This document shows, in pieces, positions 49,828-59,317 of a stretch of 64,000 nucleotides of DNA (position 1 is its first letter; every line of letters starts with the position of its first letter). Origin of the DNA: Streptomyces sp. HUAS CB01 (GTDB lineage Bacteria > Actinomycetota > Actinomycetes > Streptomycetales > Streptomycetaceae); NCBI RefSeq assembly GCF_030406905.1, contig NZ_CP129137.1, positions 6,107,501-6,171,500 on the forward strand, written 5' to 3'. A program made the translations under genes and the position numbers. Under the pieces are notes generated by a model. It was not told where the DNA came from. It was given only the letters and a program-made list of their open reading frames with translations, and did no database searches.

Positions 49828-50240
49828 TCCCGTCGCCCGGGCGGACGCGGGCCCTGTCGCGGCCCGGTCACTGCGGGCCGGTTGCGATCGGGCGGTGTGC
49901 CTGCCCGGTGGTCATCGGCCCTGTCGCGGTCCGGCCGCGGTCCGGCCCGGCGATCTGCGGGCCGGTTGCGATCGGGCCGGTGTCGGCCGGGTGTGGTGTC
50001 TCTCGTGGACCCCGCGGTGCGGTCGCCGGGCGACCCGCCGGGTTCCGCGGCTGCCCATCGGGGCGGTCGGGTTTCCCGTGAAGCGCCGGGCAGACGGTGC
50101 GCGTCCGTGCCGCGGCACCGGTGCTCCCGAGCCGACGGCCGCCGTCCCCGGCCGGGACGTCGGCCAGGTGGGGCACCAGGGCGGCCGCGGCACACCGGGC
50201 AGACCGTGGGCGCGACCGGAACCCGCGGGCGGAGGCTCCG
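49828..50240. other. 413-bp convergent gap with a 22-bp direct repeat
   Basis: No convincing gene is present between the exonuclease and the APH-like gene. The block CTGCGGGCCGGTTGCGATCG followed by GG occurs at 49871 and again at 49955. Between and after them GGTCCGGCC-like units recur. On either strand the frames give only low-complexity products. Confidence 0.5.
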
Positions 50241-51092
50241 TCAGAACGGGTGCCAGCGCACCTCGGGATCGCCGTCACGCAGCGACGCGACCCGCCGGCG
50301 GAACTCGGCCAGGGCGCGGGGGTTCGAAGGCGCGTGCTGAGCAACCCAGGCGCAGCTCGCCGTCTCCCGGGCGCCGCGCAGGACCGTGCAGCCGTCCCAC
50401 TCACGGACGTCCCAGCCGTAGGCCGAGGTGAACGCGTCGTACGCCGCCGGGTCGAGTCCGTAGCGGTCGCGGGACAGGGCGAGGACGACCAGGTCGTGCT
50501 CGCGCAGGTCGGAGGAGAAGGTCTCCAGGTCGACCAGGACCGGACCGTCGGGCCCGACGAGCACGTTGCGGGGGAGCGCGTCGCCGTGGACCGGCCCGCG
50601 CGGCAAGTGCGGCGTCAGCGTGGCGGCCGCGGCCGTGAAGCCGTCCCGGCGCTCCCGCAGATAGGCCGCGTCCGCCGGGTCGATCGCGTCCCCCGCCAGC
50701 CGCAGCCACCGCTCGACACCCCCGAGCAGCTCCCGTCGCGGCAGCGTGAACGGCGCTTCCGGCAGGGCGTGGACCTGCCGCAGGAGCGGTGCCAGATCGC
50801 GGGGTTCCGCCGGGCGCACCGCCTCGGGCAGCCGGTGCCACACCGTCACCGGATGGCCCTCGACGAGCCGTGCCTCCGGCTCGGCGGCCCGTACCGCCGG
50901 GACACCGGCCGCTTCCAGCCACGCGGACACCGCCAGTTCGCGTGCCGCGCGCTCCAGCAGCTCGGCGCTCCGCGCGATCCTCACCACGCGGGCGCCGACC
51001 GCGAACACCGCGTTCTCGCCGAGCGCCAGCAGCTCCCCGCTCCGCGGCAGCCCGGCGGCCGCCAGGACCTCCCGCGCCCGTGTCTCGTCCAT
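50241..51092 (-). CDS. APH-fold phosphotransferase
   Basis: The 283-residue product has the aminoglycoside-phosphotransferase/choline-kinase fold: GENAVFAVGARVVRIAR in the N-lobe, the catalytic loop VHGDALPRNVLV (HGDxxxxN) and metal-binding LVDLETFS in place of the more usual DFE. Members phosphorylate antibiotics or metabolites such as homoserine, fructosamine or choline. The substrate cannot be told from sequence. It is divergent from the sugar ABC operon across 113 bp. Confidence 0.88.
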   Translation of the reverse strand: MDETRAREVLAAAGLPRSGELLALGENAVFAVGARVVRIARSAELLERAARELAVSAWLEAAGVPAVRAAEPEARLVEGHPVTVWHRLPEAVRPAEPRDLAPLLRQVHALPEAPFTLPRRELLGGVERWLRLAGDAIDPADAAYLRERRDGFTAAAATLTPHLPRGPVHGDALPRNVLVGPDGPVLVDLETFSSDLREHDLVVLALSRDRYGLDPAAYDAFTSAYGWDVREWDGCTVLRGARETASCAWVAQHAPSNPRALAEFRRRVASLRDGDPEVRWHPF

Positions 51093-51205
51093 GGCGCGAA
51101 TTCTCGCATCCCCGCAGGTGGGGTCGGCGCACGCGGGGTTGACGAACCGACGGCCCGTCAGCACGATGGCGAGGGCCGCTGCATTTTCGCAAAGGGGTCG
51201 ATTCC

Positions 51206-52147
51206 GTGACATCGGCGACCGCAACGGAGCGGTCCGGCAGGGCGAGTCCGACACCGCGCCCCCAGGCGCGGCGCCCCGGCACGGACCACGGAGCCTGGTT
51301 CCTCGTCCTGCCCGCGCTGATCCCGATCCTCGTGCTCAGCGTGGGCCCGCTGCTCTACGGCATCGCGCTCTCCCTCACCGACGCCCAGTCCGGCCGTACC
51401 CGGGCCACCCGGTGGACGGGTACGCTCAACTTCCAGGACCTGCTGCACGACACGCTGTTCTGGGAATCGTTCCGCATCGGCCTGGTGTGGGCCGTCGGCG
51501 TCACCCTCCCGCAGGTCGTGCTGGCGCTCGGACTCGCGCTGCTGCTGAACCAGAACCTCCGGCTCCGCTGGCTCGCCCGGGCCCTCGCGATCGTCCCGTG
51601 GGCCATGCCGGAGGTCGTCGTCGGCATCATGTGGCGCCTCGTCTACCACCCCGACGCCGGAGTCCTCAACGAGACAATCCGCGATCTCGGGCTCGGCGAC
51701 GGCCGGGACTGGCTCACCGGCCTGGGCACCGCCCTGCCGGCCGTGATCGTCGTCGGCATCTGGTCCGGGATGCCCCAGACCACCGTGGCCCTGCTCGCCG
51801 GACTCCAGAACACCCCGCGGGAACTCCACGAGGCCGCGGCGCTCGACGGCGCGGGCGCCTGGCGGCGGTTCCGCGCCGTCACCTGGCCCGCCCTGCGTCC
51901 CGTCGCCGTCGCCGTCACCGCGCTCCAGTTCATCTGGAACGTCAACTCCTTCGCCCTGGTGTACGTGCTCACCAGCGGCGGTCCCGGCGGCCGCACCCGT
52001 CTGCCCATGCTGTTCGCCTACGAAGAGGCCTTCCGCTACGGGCAGTTCGGCTACGCGGCGGCCATGGGCTGCGTCATGGTGGCGGTGATCTCCGTGATGC
52101 TCTCGCTGTACCTCGTGGCCCGGCTGCGGGGAGGTGCGCCGCGATGA
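51206..52147 (+). CDS. Sugar ABC transporter permease (MalF-like)
   Basis: The 313-residue membrane protein has six predicted helices and the EAA loop EAAALDGAGAWRRFRAVTWP, where the ATPase docks. The first helix is LVLPALIPILVLSVGPLLYG. The GTG start at 51206 follows AAGGGG. Its stop overlaps the start of the second permease by four bases. Such CUT1-family importers in Streptomyces usually take up oligosaccharides and share the ATPase MsiK encoded elsewhere, and no ATPase gene is present in this operon. Confidence 0.93.
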   Translation: MTSATATERSGRASPTPRPQARRPGTDHGAWFLVLPALIPILVLSVGPLLYGIALSLTDAQSGRTRATRWTGTLNFQDLLHDTLFWESFRIGLVWAVGVTLPQVVLALGLALLLNQNLRLRWLARALAIVPWAMPEVVVGIMWRLVYHPDAGVLNETIRDLGLGDGRDWLTGLGTALPAVIVVGIWSGMPQTTVALLAGLQNTPRELHEAAALDGAGAWRRFRAVTWPALRPVAVAVTALQFIWNVNSFALVYVLTSGGPGGRTRLPMLFAYEEAFRYGQFGYAAAMGCVMVAVISVMLSLYLVARLRGGAPR

Positions 52148-52983
52148 GCATGCGCACCGGCAGGGCCGCACGGGCCGGCCAGTACCTGGCGCTCCTCGCC
52201 TATCTCGTCTTCCTGGCCTTCCCGTTCCTCTGGCTGCTCTCCACCGCCTTCAAGCCGCCCCGGGAGCTCGGCTCGCTCCATCCGTCGTGGATACCGGACG
52301 AGCCCACCCTGGCCAACTTCCGCCAGGCGTTCGACGAGCAGCCGCTGCTGCGGGCGGCGGGCAACAGCCTGCTCATCGCGCTGTGCGCGGCCGTCGTCGC
52401 CGTCCTCGTCGCGACGCCGGCCGCGTACGTCGCGGCCCGGCACCGCGGACGGCTCGCGAAGGCCGCCACGGGCTGGGCCGTGGTCAGCCAGGCGTTCCCG
52501 TTCGTCCTGCTGATCATCCCGCTCTTCCTGATCCTGAAGAACCTCCGGCTGGTCAACACCGTCACGGGGCTGGTGCTGGTGTACGTCGTCTGGTCGCTGC
52601 CCTTCGCGCTCTGGATGCTCGTCGGCTACGTGCGGGCCGTGCCCACGGAACTCGAGGAGGCCGCCGCCGTCGACGGCGCCGGACGCGTCCGTACCCTCGT
52701 CTCCGTCACCGCTCCGCTGCTCGCACCCGGTGTCGCGGCGACCGCGATGTTCGCCTTCGTCACGGCGTGGAACGAGTTCTTCTTCGCGCTCGTGCTGCTC
52801 AAGACCCCGGAGAAGCAGACCCTTCCGGTCGTCCTCACGCACTTCCTCGGCGCGGAGGGCGTCGCCGACCTCGGGCCGCTCGCCGCGGCCGCCTTCCTCG
52901 CGACGATCCCCTCGCTCGTGGTCTTCGCGATCGTCCAGAGACGGATCACGGGCGGGATGCTCGCCGGGGCGGTGAAGCACTGA
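52144..52983 (+). CDS. Sugar ABC transporter permease (MalG-like)
   Basis: The 279-residue product has six membrane helices, a conserved opening YLALLAYLVFLAFPFLWLL, and the EAA loop EEAAAVDGAGRVRTLVSVTAP. FKPPRELGSLHPSWIP is the typical periplasmic loop. The ATG overlaps the upstream stop (ATGA). It ends one base into the solute-binding-protein gene (TGATG), so all three genes are coupled. Confidence 0.93.
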   Translation: MSMRTGRAARAGQYLALLAYLVFLAFPFLWLLSTAFKPPRELGSLHPSWIPDEPTLANFRQAFDEQPLLRAAGNSLLIALCAAVVAVLVATPAAYVAARHRGRLAKAATGWAVVSQAFPFVLLIIPLFLILKNLRLVNTVTGLVLVYVVWSLPFALWMLVGYVRAVPTELEEAAAVDGAGRVRTLVSVTAPLLAPGVAATAMFAFVTAWNEFFFALVLLKTPEKQTLPVVLTHFLGAEGVADLGPLAAAAFLATIPSLVVFAIVQRRITGGMLAGAVKH

Positions 52984-54281
52984 TGCGCGCACGTGTCTGG
53001 ACCGCGGCCGCCGCCGCGCTCGCGCTGCTCCTCATCGGCTGCTCCGCGAAGGACCGCCCGGCCGACGACGGGACGATCACCCTCCGCTTCCAGTCCCTGG
53101 CCTGGCAGCAGGAGTCCGTCGCCGTCAACAAGCAGCTCGTGGCGGAGTGGAACGCCACGCACCCCCGGGTGCGGGTCGAGTACGTCCAGGGCAGCTGGGA
53201 CAGCGTCCACGACCAACTGCTCACCTCGTTCGAGGCCGGTGAGGCGCCCGACATCGTCCACGACGCCTCCGACGACCTCGCCGACTTCGCCTACGGCGGC
53301 CACCTCGCCGACCTGCGCGGGCTGCTGCCGGCGCGGCTGACCGCCGACATCCCGCCGCAGAGCTGGGAGACGACGACGTTCGGCGACGGAGTCTACGGTG
53401 TGCCGTTCCTGCAGGAGCCACGCGTCCTCATCGCCAACAAGAAGATCCTCGAGGCCTCCGGTGTCAGGATCCCGACCCCCGAGGACCCCTGGAGCTGGGA
53501 GGAGTTCCGTCGGATCAGCGAGGAGCTGACCCGACGGGCGGGCCCCGGCCGGTACGGCGTGGCCTGGCCGTTCAGGGACCCGGTCTCCGCGACGCTCAAC
53601 CTCGGCCTCTCGGCGGGCGGCAGGATGTTCCAGCGGGACGCGGACGGGAAGGCGCGCATCGAGTTCACCGACGCCGACGCGGTCGTTCCCGGCACGGTCC
53701 ACGACCAGGTGAACGTGGACCGCAGCGCGTTGCGGACCGCGCTCGGCGGAGGCGGTTCGGACGCCCTGCCCGGCTTCTTCGCCGGCAAGTACGCGATGGT
53801 GCCGCTGGGGTTCTCGTACCGGCAGCAGATCGCGCAGCAGGCGCCCGACGGTTTCGAGTGGATCGTGCTGCCCGCGCCCGCCGGGCGGGCGGGGCTCGCC
53901 CAGGGGGTGAGCCCGCAGACCCTGTCGGTGGCCGCGGACAGCCCCCACAAGGAGGAGGCCGTCGCCTTCGTCGACTTCCTCCTGCGCCCGGCGAACATGG
54001 TGCGCCTGGCGAAGGGCGACTGGATGCTCCCGACCGGCCGGCAGGCCCTCGCCGACCCGAACCTGCGAACCGGGGAGGACGGCTGGGCGACGGGCGTGGC
54101 GCTCGCGGGCCACCTGCGCCCGGCACCCGCACAGTCGGTGCGCGGCTACCCGGAGTGGAAGGACAAGGTGGCGACCCCGGCGCTGCAGGAGTACTACTCC
54201 GGCGGCATCGACCGGGACGAGTTGAGGAGGCGACTGGTCGAGGACGGCAACCTGGTCCTCGCCCGCTACCAGCGCGATTAG
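52983..54281 (+). CDS. Sugar ABC transporter solute-binding lipoprotein
   Basis: The 432-residue product is an extracellular CUT1 binding protein. It has a lipoprotein signal with the lipobox LLIGCSA (Cys20) and no Tat motif. The body shows TLRFQSLAWQQESVAVNKQL, PDIVHDASDDLADFAYGGHL and SWEEFRRISEELTRR, and ends YYSGGIDRDELRRRLVEDG. Similar proteins bind oligosaccharides such as cellobiose, xylobiose or chitobiose. The ligand is not predictable here. Unusually the binding protein is the last gene of the operon. Confidence 0.92.
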   Translation: MRARVWTAAAAALALLLIGCSAKDRPADDGTITLRFQSLAWQQESVAVNKQLVAEWNATHPRVRVEYVQGSWDSVHDQLLTSFEAGEAPDIVHDASDDLADFAYGGHLADLRGLLPARLTADIPPQSWETTTFGDGVYGVPFLQEPRVLIANKKILEASGVRIPTPEDPWSWEEFRRISEELTRRAGPGRYGVAWPFRDPVSATLNLGLSAGGRMFQRDADGKARIEFTDADAVVPGTVHDQVNVDRSALRTALGGGGSDALPGFFAGKYAMVPLGFSYRQQIAQQAPDGFEWIVLPAPAGRAGLAQGVSPQTLSVAADSPHKEEAVAFVDFLLRPANMVRLAKGDWMLPTGRQALADPNLRTGEDGWATGVALAGHLRPAPAQSVRGYPEWKDKVATPALQEYYSGGIDRDELRRRLVEDGNLVLARYQRD

Positions 54282-54498
54282 TCCGTGTCCGACACATCCC
54301 GCCCGGCTCGCGACTCCTGGCCCGCGCACTCGCTGCAGGTCGTCGGATTCATCCGAGGTGCCCGGTACGGGGGTGGCCCTCCGCCTTGTGATGGCGCGCA
54401 CCGGACGTCCCGAGCCCCGCCCTCGGGTGGACGGTGCCATGTGTCGAGCACGAACTGGTCCCCTCGCAGGCGCTGGAGCCGGGGGGTGCGGAACCACA

Positions 54499-54527
54499 TT
54501 GCACGAGACGTATCGTCTCGCTTAGGG
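54499..54527 (+). promoter_or_regulatory. Promoter with embedded palindromic operator
   Basis: TTGCAC (54499-54504) and TTAGGG (54522-54527) with a 17-bp spacer form a good sigma-70-type promoter eight bases before the glycosyltransferase start. CGAGACG-TAT-CGTCTCG (54504-54520) is an exact 7-3-7 palindrome that fills the spacer. A repressor bound there, TetR-like by appearance, would block RNA polymerase directly. No regulator gene adjoins it. Confidence 0.7.
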
Positions 54528-54534
54528 TGAGGGC

Positions 54535-55734
54535 ATGACCGCAGCGAAGCGTGCCCACATCGCCATGTTCTCCATCGCCGCCCACGGGCACGTGAACCCG
54601 AGCATCGAAGTGATCCGGGAACTCGTGGCCCGCGGGCACCGCGTCAGCTACGCGATCCCCCCGTCCTTCGCCGAGAAGGTCGCCGCCACGGGAGCGGAGC
54701 CGGTGCTCTGGGACTCCACGCTGCCGACGGACGACGAGCCGGAGGCCTGGGGGACGGAGCTGATCGACAACATCGAGCCGTTCCTGGACGACGCGATCCA
54801 GGCGCTGCCGCAACTCGCCGAGGCGTTCGCGGGGGACGAGCCGGACCTCGTCCTGCACGACATCACCTCCTATCCGGCGCGCGTCCTCGCGCACCGCTGG
54901 GGCGTGCCCGCGATCTCCCTCTCACCGAACCTCGTCGCCTGGGACGGGTACGAGGAGGAGGTCGGCGAGCCGATGACCGCCGGGCTCAGGGCCACGGAGC
55001 GGGGCAGGGCGTACTACGCCCGGTTCGCTTCCTGGCTGTCGGAGAACGGGATCGGCACCCACCCCGACCCCTTCGTGGGCCGCCCGGCCCGCTCCCTGGT
55101 GCTGATCCCCAGGGTGCTGCAGCCGAACGCCGACCGGGTCGACGAGAGCGTCCACTCCTTCGTCGGGGCCTGCCAGGGCGACCGCGCCGAGCAGGGGGAG
55201 TGGCGGCGGCCCGCGGGCGCCGGGAAGGTGCTGCTGGTCTCCCTGGGCTCCGCCTTCACCAATCGGCCGGGCTTCTACCGCGAGTGCGTGAAGGCCTTCG
55301 GCGAGCTGCCGGGGTGGCACGTGGTGCTCCAGATCGGCACGTTCGTCGACCCGGCGGAACTGGGCCCCGTGCCCGCGAACATCGAGGTACGCGACTGGGT
55401 GCCGCAACTGGCGATCCTCAGGGAGGCGGACGCCTTCGTCACCCACGCCGGCGCGGGCGGATGCCAGGAGGGTCTCGCCACCGCGACGCCCATGGTCGCG
55501 GTCCCGCAGGCGGTCGACCAGTTCGGCAACGCCGACATGCTCGCCTCACTCGGCGTGGCCCGCCACCTGCCGATGGAGGAGGCCACCGCCGACAACCTCC
55601 GCGAGGCGGTGCTCACGCTGGCGGGCGACCCGGAGGTGGCCCGCCGTCTGGAGGGGATCCGCCGCTCGATGCTCCTGGAGGGCGGTACGCGTCGCGCCGC
55701 GGACCTCGTCGAGGCGGAACTGCCGCGGGGCTGA
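54535..55734 (+). CDS. Macrolide-type glycosyltransferase (OleD/MgtA-like, GT1)
   Basis: The 399-residue product is a GT-B fold enzyme of family GT1. The N-terminal [20 protein letters not shown] includes His19, which aligns with the catalytic base of OleD, and the partner Asp109 is in [10 protein letters not shown]. The UDP-sugar site is at [21 protein letters not shown] and [18 protein letters not shown]. Relatives glucosylate the 2'-hydroxyl of the desosamine sugar of macrolides and inactivate them. The gene stands alone behind a palindrome-bearing promoter, so inducible self-protection or resistance is likely. It has no signal peptide. Confidence 0.93.
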   Translation: MTAAKRAHIAMFSIAAHGHVNPSIEVIRELVARGHRVSYAIPPSFAEKVAATGAEPVLWDSTLPTDDEPEAWGTELIDNIEPFLDDAIQALPQLAEAFAGDEPDLVLHDITSYPARVLAHRWGVPAISLSPNLVAWDGYEEEVGEPMTAGLRATERGRAYYARFASWLSENGIGTHPDPFVGRPARSLVLIPRVLQPNADRVDESVHSFVGACQGDRAEQGEWRRPAGAGKVLLVSLGSAFTNRPGFYRECVKAFGELPGWHVVLQIGTFVDPAELGPVPANIEVRDWVPQLAILREADAFVTHAGAGGCQEGLATATPMVAVPQAVDQFGNADMLASLGVARHLPMEEATADNLREAVLTLAGDPEVARRLEGIRRSMLLEGGTRRAADLVEAELPRG

Positions 55735-56407
55735 GGGCGGTTGAGGGCGCCCGGGCCGCGTCCCGGACGCCCGGACGCCCGTACGCCAGGCCGTCGCGCC
55801 TCCCGACCGGCGTCGCGGCGGTGTCCGCGCGGGCACCGCTGACCGGTCCCCGCGACCGTCCCCGTGACGGCCGAAACGGCCCTGGCGGGCCGGGTGTACG
55901 CCGCCCGCGTCGCCGCCGTCTTCACCGTGTGACCGCCGGATGACCGCCCCGTCCCGCGGGAGTGACCGTCCGGCCGGCTCCCCCCACGGTTGCGCGGCCG
56001 TGGCCGTCGGCGGGCCGAACCCCCCTTATGGATCAAGCCGATCCTCCCGGCGGCACCGGCTGTTCGTGCGCTCCTCCCGGCATCCGGCCCGCACGCCGCG
56101 GTGCGGTTTCCGCGCGTCCCCCGCGTGCTCGGCGGCGTATACCCGTATTCGCCGGGGACACACGCCGATTACCGCATGGGCACATTTCCTCGACACAAAT
56201 TCCCTGCGTGTGAGGGAAGTTCGACCGTCGGTCCGACTTGTGGAGTGCTGGCCGATTTCGTATTACAAACTCTTGTTGATCAAGTCACACCTGGATGAAG
56301 GTCTTGATCTGAGCCCGTCAATCGGTCAGGGTTTCGACTCAGCGCCCGGAGATTTTCCTCCCGGGAGCCAATCCCCCCACAAATGATGACGAGGAGAACC
56401 CCTCTTC
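55735..56407. promoter_or_regulatory. 673-bp leader region of the subtilisin gene
   Basis: The first 300 bp are ordinary high-GC DNA without a gene. From about 56130 the DNA becomes clearly AT-richer. It contains an imperfect 9-3-9 palindrome AGTTCGACC-GTC-GGTCCGACT (56218-56238), a TTGATCAA palindrome (56276-56283), and a GACGAGGAGAAC ribosome-binding region next to the ATG at 56408. The long AT-rich leader suggests a strong, regulated promoter, but -35/-10 elements could not be fixed. Confidence 0.5.
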
Positions 56408-57610
56408 ATGGCATCTCACAAGCGCACCAACAGGATGAAGCTGACCGCGGCAATAACCGCCGTTGCGGCCGCCGCCGGAGTGACCGTCCTCAACACCTCG
56501 TTCGCCGGCGCGGCCCCCGCGCCCGCCGAGGGCAAGATCTACGGTGCGAACGCCGAAGGCGCCGTCGCCGGCAGCTACATCGTTCTGCTGGACGAGAAGG
56601 CGGACAAGAAGGAACTCGCCGAGGAGTACGGCGGCTCGCTTCAGCGCAATTACAGCTCAGCGGTGAACGGCTTCTCCGCCAGCGGCCTTTCGGAGACCGA
56701 GGCCAAGCGCCTCGCCGCCGATCCGGCCGTCGACAAGGTCGTCCAGAACAAGAAGTTCACCGTCAACGCCACGCAGGACAACCCGCCGTCGTGGGGCCTG
56801 GACCGCGTCGACCAGGCCGACACCGCCGGGGACAGCAAGTACACCTACCCCGACGGCGCCGGCGAGGGCGTCACCGCGTACGTCATCGACACCGGGGTCC
56901 GCGTCACGCACAAGGACTTCGAGGGCCGCGCCAGCCACGGCTTCGACGCCATCGACAACGACGAGACCGCCGACGACGGCAACGGCCACGGCACCCACGT
57001 GGCGGGCACCATCGCCGGCGCCTCCCACGGTGTCGCCAAGAAGGCGAAGATCGTCGCCGTGCGGGTGCTCGACGACAGCGGATCCGGCACCACCGAGCAG
57101 GTCGTCGCCGGCATCGACTGGGTCACCAAGAACCACCAGGGCCCGTCCGTGGCCAACATGAGCCTCGGCGGCGGCGCCGACCCCGCCCTCGACGAGGCCG
57201 TGCAGAAGGCCATCGCCGCCGGCGTCACCTTCGGTGTCGCCGCCGGCAACGAGTCCAGCGACGCCGGGCAGGGCTCGCCGTCCCGCGTCAAGGAGGCCAT
57301 CACCGTCGCCTCCTCGACGAAGGACGACAAGCAGTCCGACTTCTCGAACTTCGGCTCGGTCGTCGACGTCTACGCCCCCGGCTCGGACATCACCTCGGCC
57401 TGGAACGACAGCGACGAGGGCACCAAGACCATCTCCGGCACCTCCATGGCGACCCCGCACGTCGTCGGCGCCGCCGCGGTCTACCTCGCCGGGCACAAGG
57501 ACGCCACGCCGGACCAGGTCGCCAAGGCCCTGACGGACGGTGCCACACCCGACAAGATCGGCAACCCGAGCGAGGGCACGCCGAACAAGCTGCTGAAGGT
57601 CGTCGAGTAG
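56408..57610 (+). CDS. Secreted S8 subtilisin-like serine protease
   Basis: The 400-residue preproprotein has a signal peptide (about 1-36, LTAAITAVAAAAGVTVLN, ending AGAAPA), an I9 propeptide (GSYIVLLDEKADKKEL, ending near residue 120) and a subtilase domain of about 275 residues. The catalytic triad is Asp161 (YVIDTGV), His194 (GNGHGTHVAG) and Ser346 (SGTSMATPH). The oxyanion Asn is in VAAGNESSDAG. It resembles proteinase-K-type alkaline proteases of Streptomyces. A strong hairpin follows the stop, so the gene is monocistronic. Confidence 0.96.
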   Translation: MASHKRTNRMKLTAAITAVAAAAGVTVLNTSFAGAAPAPAEGKIYGANAEGAVAGSYIVLLDEKADKKELAEEYGGSLQRNYSSAVNGFSASGLSETEAKRLAADPAVDKVVQNKKFTVNATQDNPPSWGLDRVDQADTAGDSKYTYPDGAGEGVTAYVIDTGVRVTHKDFEGRASHGFDAIDNDETADDGNGHGTHVAGTIAGASHGVAKKAKIVAVRVLDDSGSGTTEQVVAGIDWVTKNHQGPSVANMSLGGGADPALDEAVQKAIAAGVTFGVAAGNESSDAGQGSPSRVKEAITVASSTKDDKQSDFSNFGSVVDVYAPGSDITSAWNDSDEGTKTISGTSMATPHVVGAAAVYLAGHKDATPDQVAKALTDGATPDKIGNPSEGTPNKLLKVVE

Positions 57611-57632
57611 CCGACCGGCCGACAGCATGATC

Positions 57633-57675
57633 GGGCGGCCGCCGTGCCCTCCCCCACGGGGCACGGCGGCCGCCC
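57633..57675 (+). terminator. Strong hairpin after the subtilisin gene
   Basis: GGGCGGCCGCCGTGCCC (57633-57649) and GGGCACGGCGGCCGCCC (57659-57675) form a perfect 17-bp stem with a 9-base loop. It lies between the protease stop and the start of the next gene, only 12 bp before that start. Confidence 0.9.
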
Positions 57676-57687
57676 TATGGTGTGCGC

Positions 57688-58248
57688 ATGGCGAAGACCC
57701 ACGCGTACGCCGCACTGCTCCGCGGCATCAACGTCGGCGGCCACCGCAAGGTCCCGATGGCCGACCTGCACGGCCTCGTGACGGACCTCGGCCACGGCCA
57801 CGTCCGCACCTACCTGCAGAGCGGCAACGCCGTGTTCACCAGCGAGACGGACGACGAGGACGCGCTCGCCCGCGGCATCGAACGGGCCGTCGAGGAACGC
57901 TTCGGCTTCACCGTGGACTGCCTCGTCCGCGGCGGGCCGTACCTCGCCTCCGTCGTCGCGGACTGCCCCTTCCCGGCCGGCCGGCTCGAGGGCAGGCAGT
58001 TGCACGTCACCTACTTCTCGGAGCGTGTCGACCCCGAGCGGTTCGCCCGCGTCGACCGGGACGCCCATCTGCCGGAGGACTTCCGGCTCGGCGACCGTGC
58101 GCTGTATCTGTACACACCCGGTGGAATCGGCCGTTCCAAGCTCGCCGACGTGCTGGCACGGTCGAGCGTGAGCAAGGGGCTCGTCGCCACGACCCGCAAC
58201 TGGAACACCGTCGTCAAGCTCGCGGAGATGACCGGGGACCCCGCCTGA
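57688..58248 (+). CDS. DUF1697 protein
   Basis: The 186-residue product has the DUF1697 hallmarks: [20 protein letters not shown] at the N-terminus, [12 protein letters not shown], and [14 protein letters not shown] near the C-terminus. DUF1697 proteins are widespread, cytosolic and of unknown function. The ATG at 57688 is used; a GTG two codons upstream (57682) is also in frame. Its promoter must overlap the hairpin of the protease gene or lie within that gene. Confidence 0.9.
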   Translation: MAKTHAYAALLRGINVGGHRKVPMADLHGLVTDLGHGHVRTYLQSGNAVFTSETDDEDALARGIERAVEERFGFTVDCLVRGGPYLASVVADCPFPAGRLEGRQLHVTYFSERVDPERFARVDRDAHLPEDFRLGDRALYLYTPGGIGRSKLADVLARSSVSKGLVATTRNWNTVVKLAEMTGDPA

Positions 58249-58288
58249 GCCAGGGCATGCCCCCGGGCCCCGCCGGTCCCTCGGACGG

Positions 58289-58319
58289 CGTCGTGCCGAC
58301 GGGTCTCACCGGCACGACG
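58289..58319. terminator. Bidirectional terminator hairpin between DUF1697 and DUF4236 genes
   Basis: CGTCGTGCCG and CGGCACGACG pair exactly over 10 bp around an 11-base loop. The two flanking genes are convergent, so the hairpin can serve both. Confidence 0.7.
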
Positions 58320-58378
58320 ACCCGGGGCGCGGGCCGTTTCCCTCCCGCCCGGCGAGCCGGCTCCTCCGGCACGCCGCC

Positions 58379-58570
58379 TCAGCGCCGGCGGAAGTGCCGG
58401 TGCCAGCTGAAGCCGCCGGGCAGCCGCACCGACGCGCTGCCGTGGCCCCCGCTGCCCCGGGTGATGCGGGCCCGGCGCGTGCCGAGGCTCAGGGACCAGC
58501 CGTGCGTGCCGATGTTCAGGTGCAGCAGCCTCGGGATGAGCGTGATCCGCTTGTGGTAGTAGAGCGACAT
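58379..58570 (-). CDS. DUF4236 small basic protein
   Basis: The 63-residue product [19 protein letters not shown] then [10 protein letters not shown] ends in a His/Arg-rich tail [12 protein letters not shown]. It matches the DUF4236 family of short proteins, whose beta-strand pattern (the [12 protein letters not shown] core) is often found at the N-terminus of larger proteins. Function unknown. GAGGAGG lies five bases upstream of the ATG, a strong sign that it is a real gene despite its size. Confidence 0.75.
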   Translation of the reverse strand: MSLYYHKRITLIPRLLHLNIGTHGWSLSLGTRRARITRGSGGHGSASVRLPGGFSWHRHFRRR

Positions 58571-58766
58571 GTCGGCCTCCTCGCTGCCATGGTGCCCCGC
58601 CGGCTCGTCGTCTCCGTCACGACGGCGCCACGGTCGTGTCACCGCGGGGACCGGCACCCCGCGCCGCCCGGACAACGCACGCGGTCGTCCCCCTGGTTCC
58701 CCCGTCCGCGGGCGCGAACGTCCTCCCGCCCGGCGACTGTCGGTGCCGCGGCCTATCGTCGGTCCC

Positions 58767-59228
58767 ATGTACGACGACGGGGACGGGCCGCCGCGTCCGG
58801 GCGGCCCGCGCGAGGCGCAGGCACGGGCCGCCGAGGTGCGGGTGGCGTTCGAGGGCATGCTCCAGATCCGCCGGCTGACCAACACCGGCGCCGACCCCGC
58901 GTCGGTGCCCGCACCCTGGGAGCTGGGGCGGATGGTCCGTGCCGTGGCACTCGCGCTGGAGGCGGCCGGCATCACCCCCTCCGCCGTCGACGCCGATTCG
59001 GGACGGCGGGTGGCCACCGGATACCGGGTGGGCCCCGCCGCGGACGAGCCCGGCACGGTCACGGTCGAATGGCTCGGACCGCCCGGCAGCGGCGCGGCCG
59101 GCGAGGAGGAGGGCGCGCTCGCCGACTGCGCGCGGGTGCTGCAACGCCTGGGCTGGGACGCCCTGGTGTACCGGGGGCGGAGCCGGCGCCGCTTCGTCGA
59201 GGTCCGGCCACCGCACCCCGGAGGCTGA
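58767..59228 (+). CDS. Conserved hypothetical protein
   Basis: The 153-residue product begins [19 protein letters not shown] and holds [36 protein letters not shown] and [19 protein letters not shown]. No known motif is recognised. It is soluble with an alpha-then-beta pattern. It lies between a DUF4236 gene (divergent) and a DsbA-like gene (same strand, 89 bp away). Codon use is normal for the genome, so the gene is likely real. Confidence 0.6.
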   Translation: MYDDGDGPPRPGGPREAQARAAEVRVAFEGMLQIRRLTNTGADPASVPAPWELGRMVRAVALALEAAGITPSAVDADSGRRVATGYRVGPAADEPGTVTVEWLGPPGSGAAGEEEGALADCARVLQRLGWDALVYRGRSRRRFVEVRPPHPGG

Positions 59229-59317
59229 ACAGCCGGGCCGGGCACGGTGATTGGCCCAGCAGAACCGGTGGCCATTGGCCCGGGCGAACGGGACACACCG
59301 CTCCTAGGCTCACCGTC

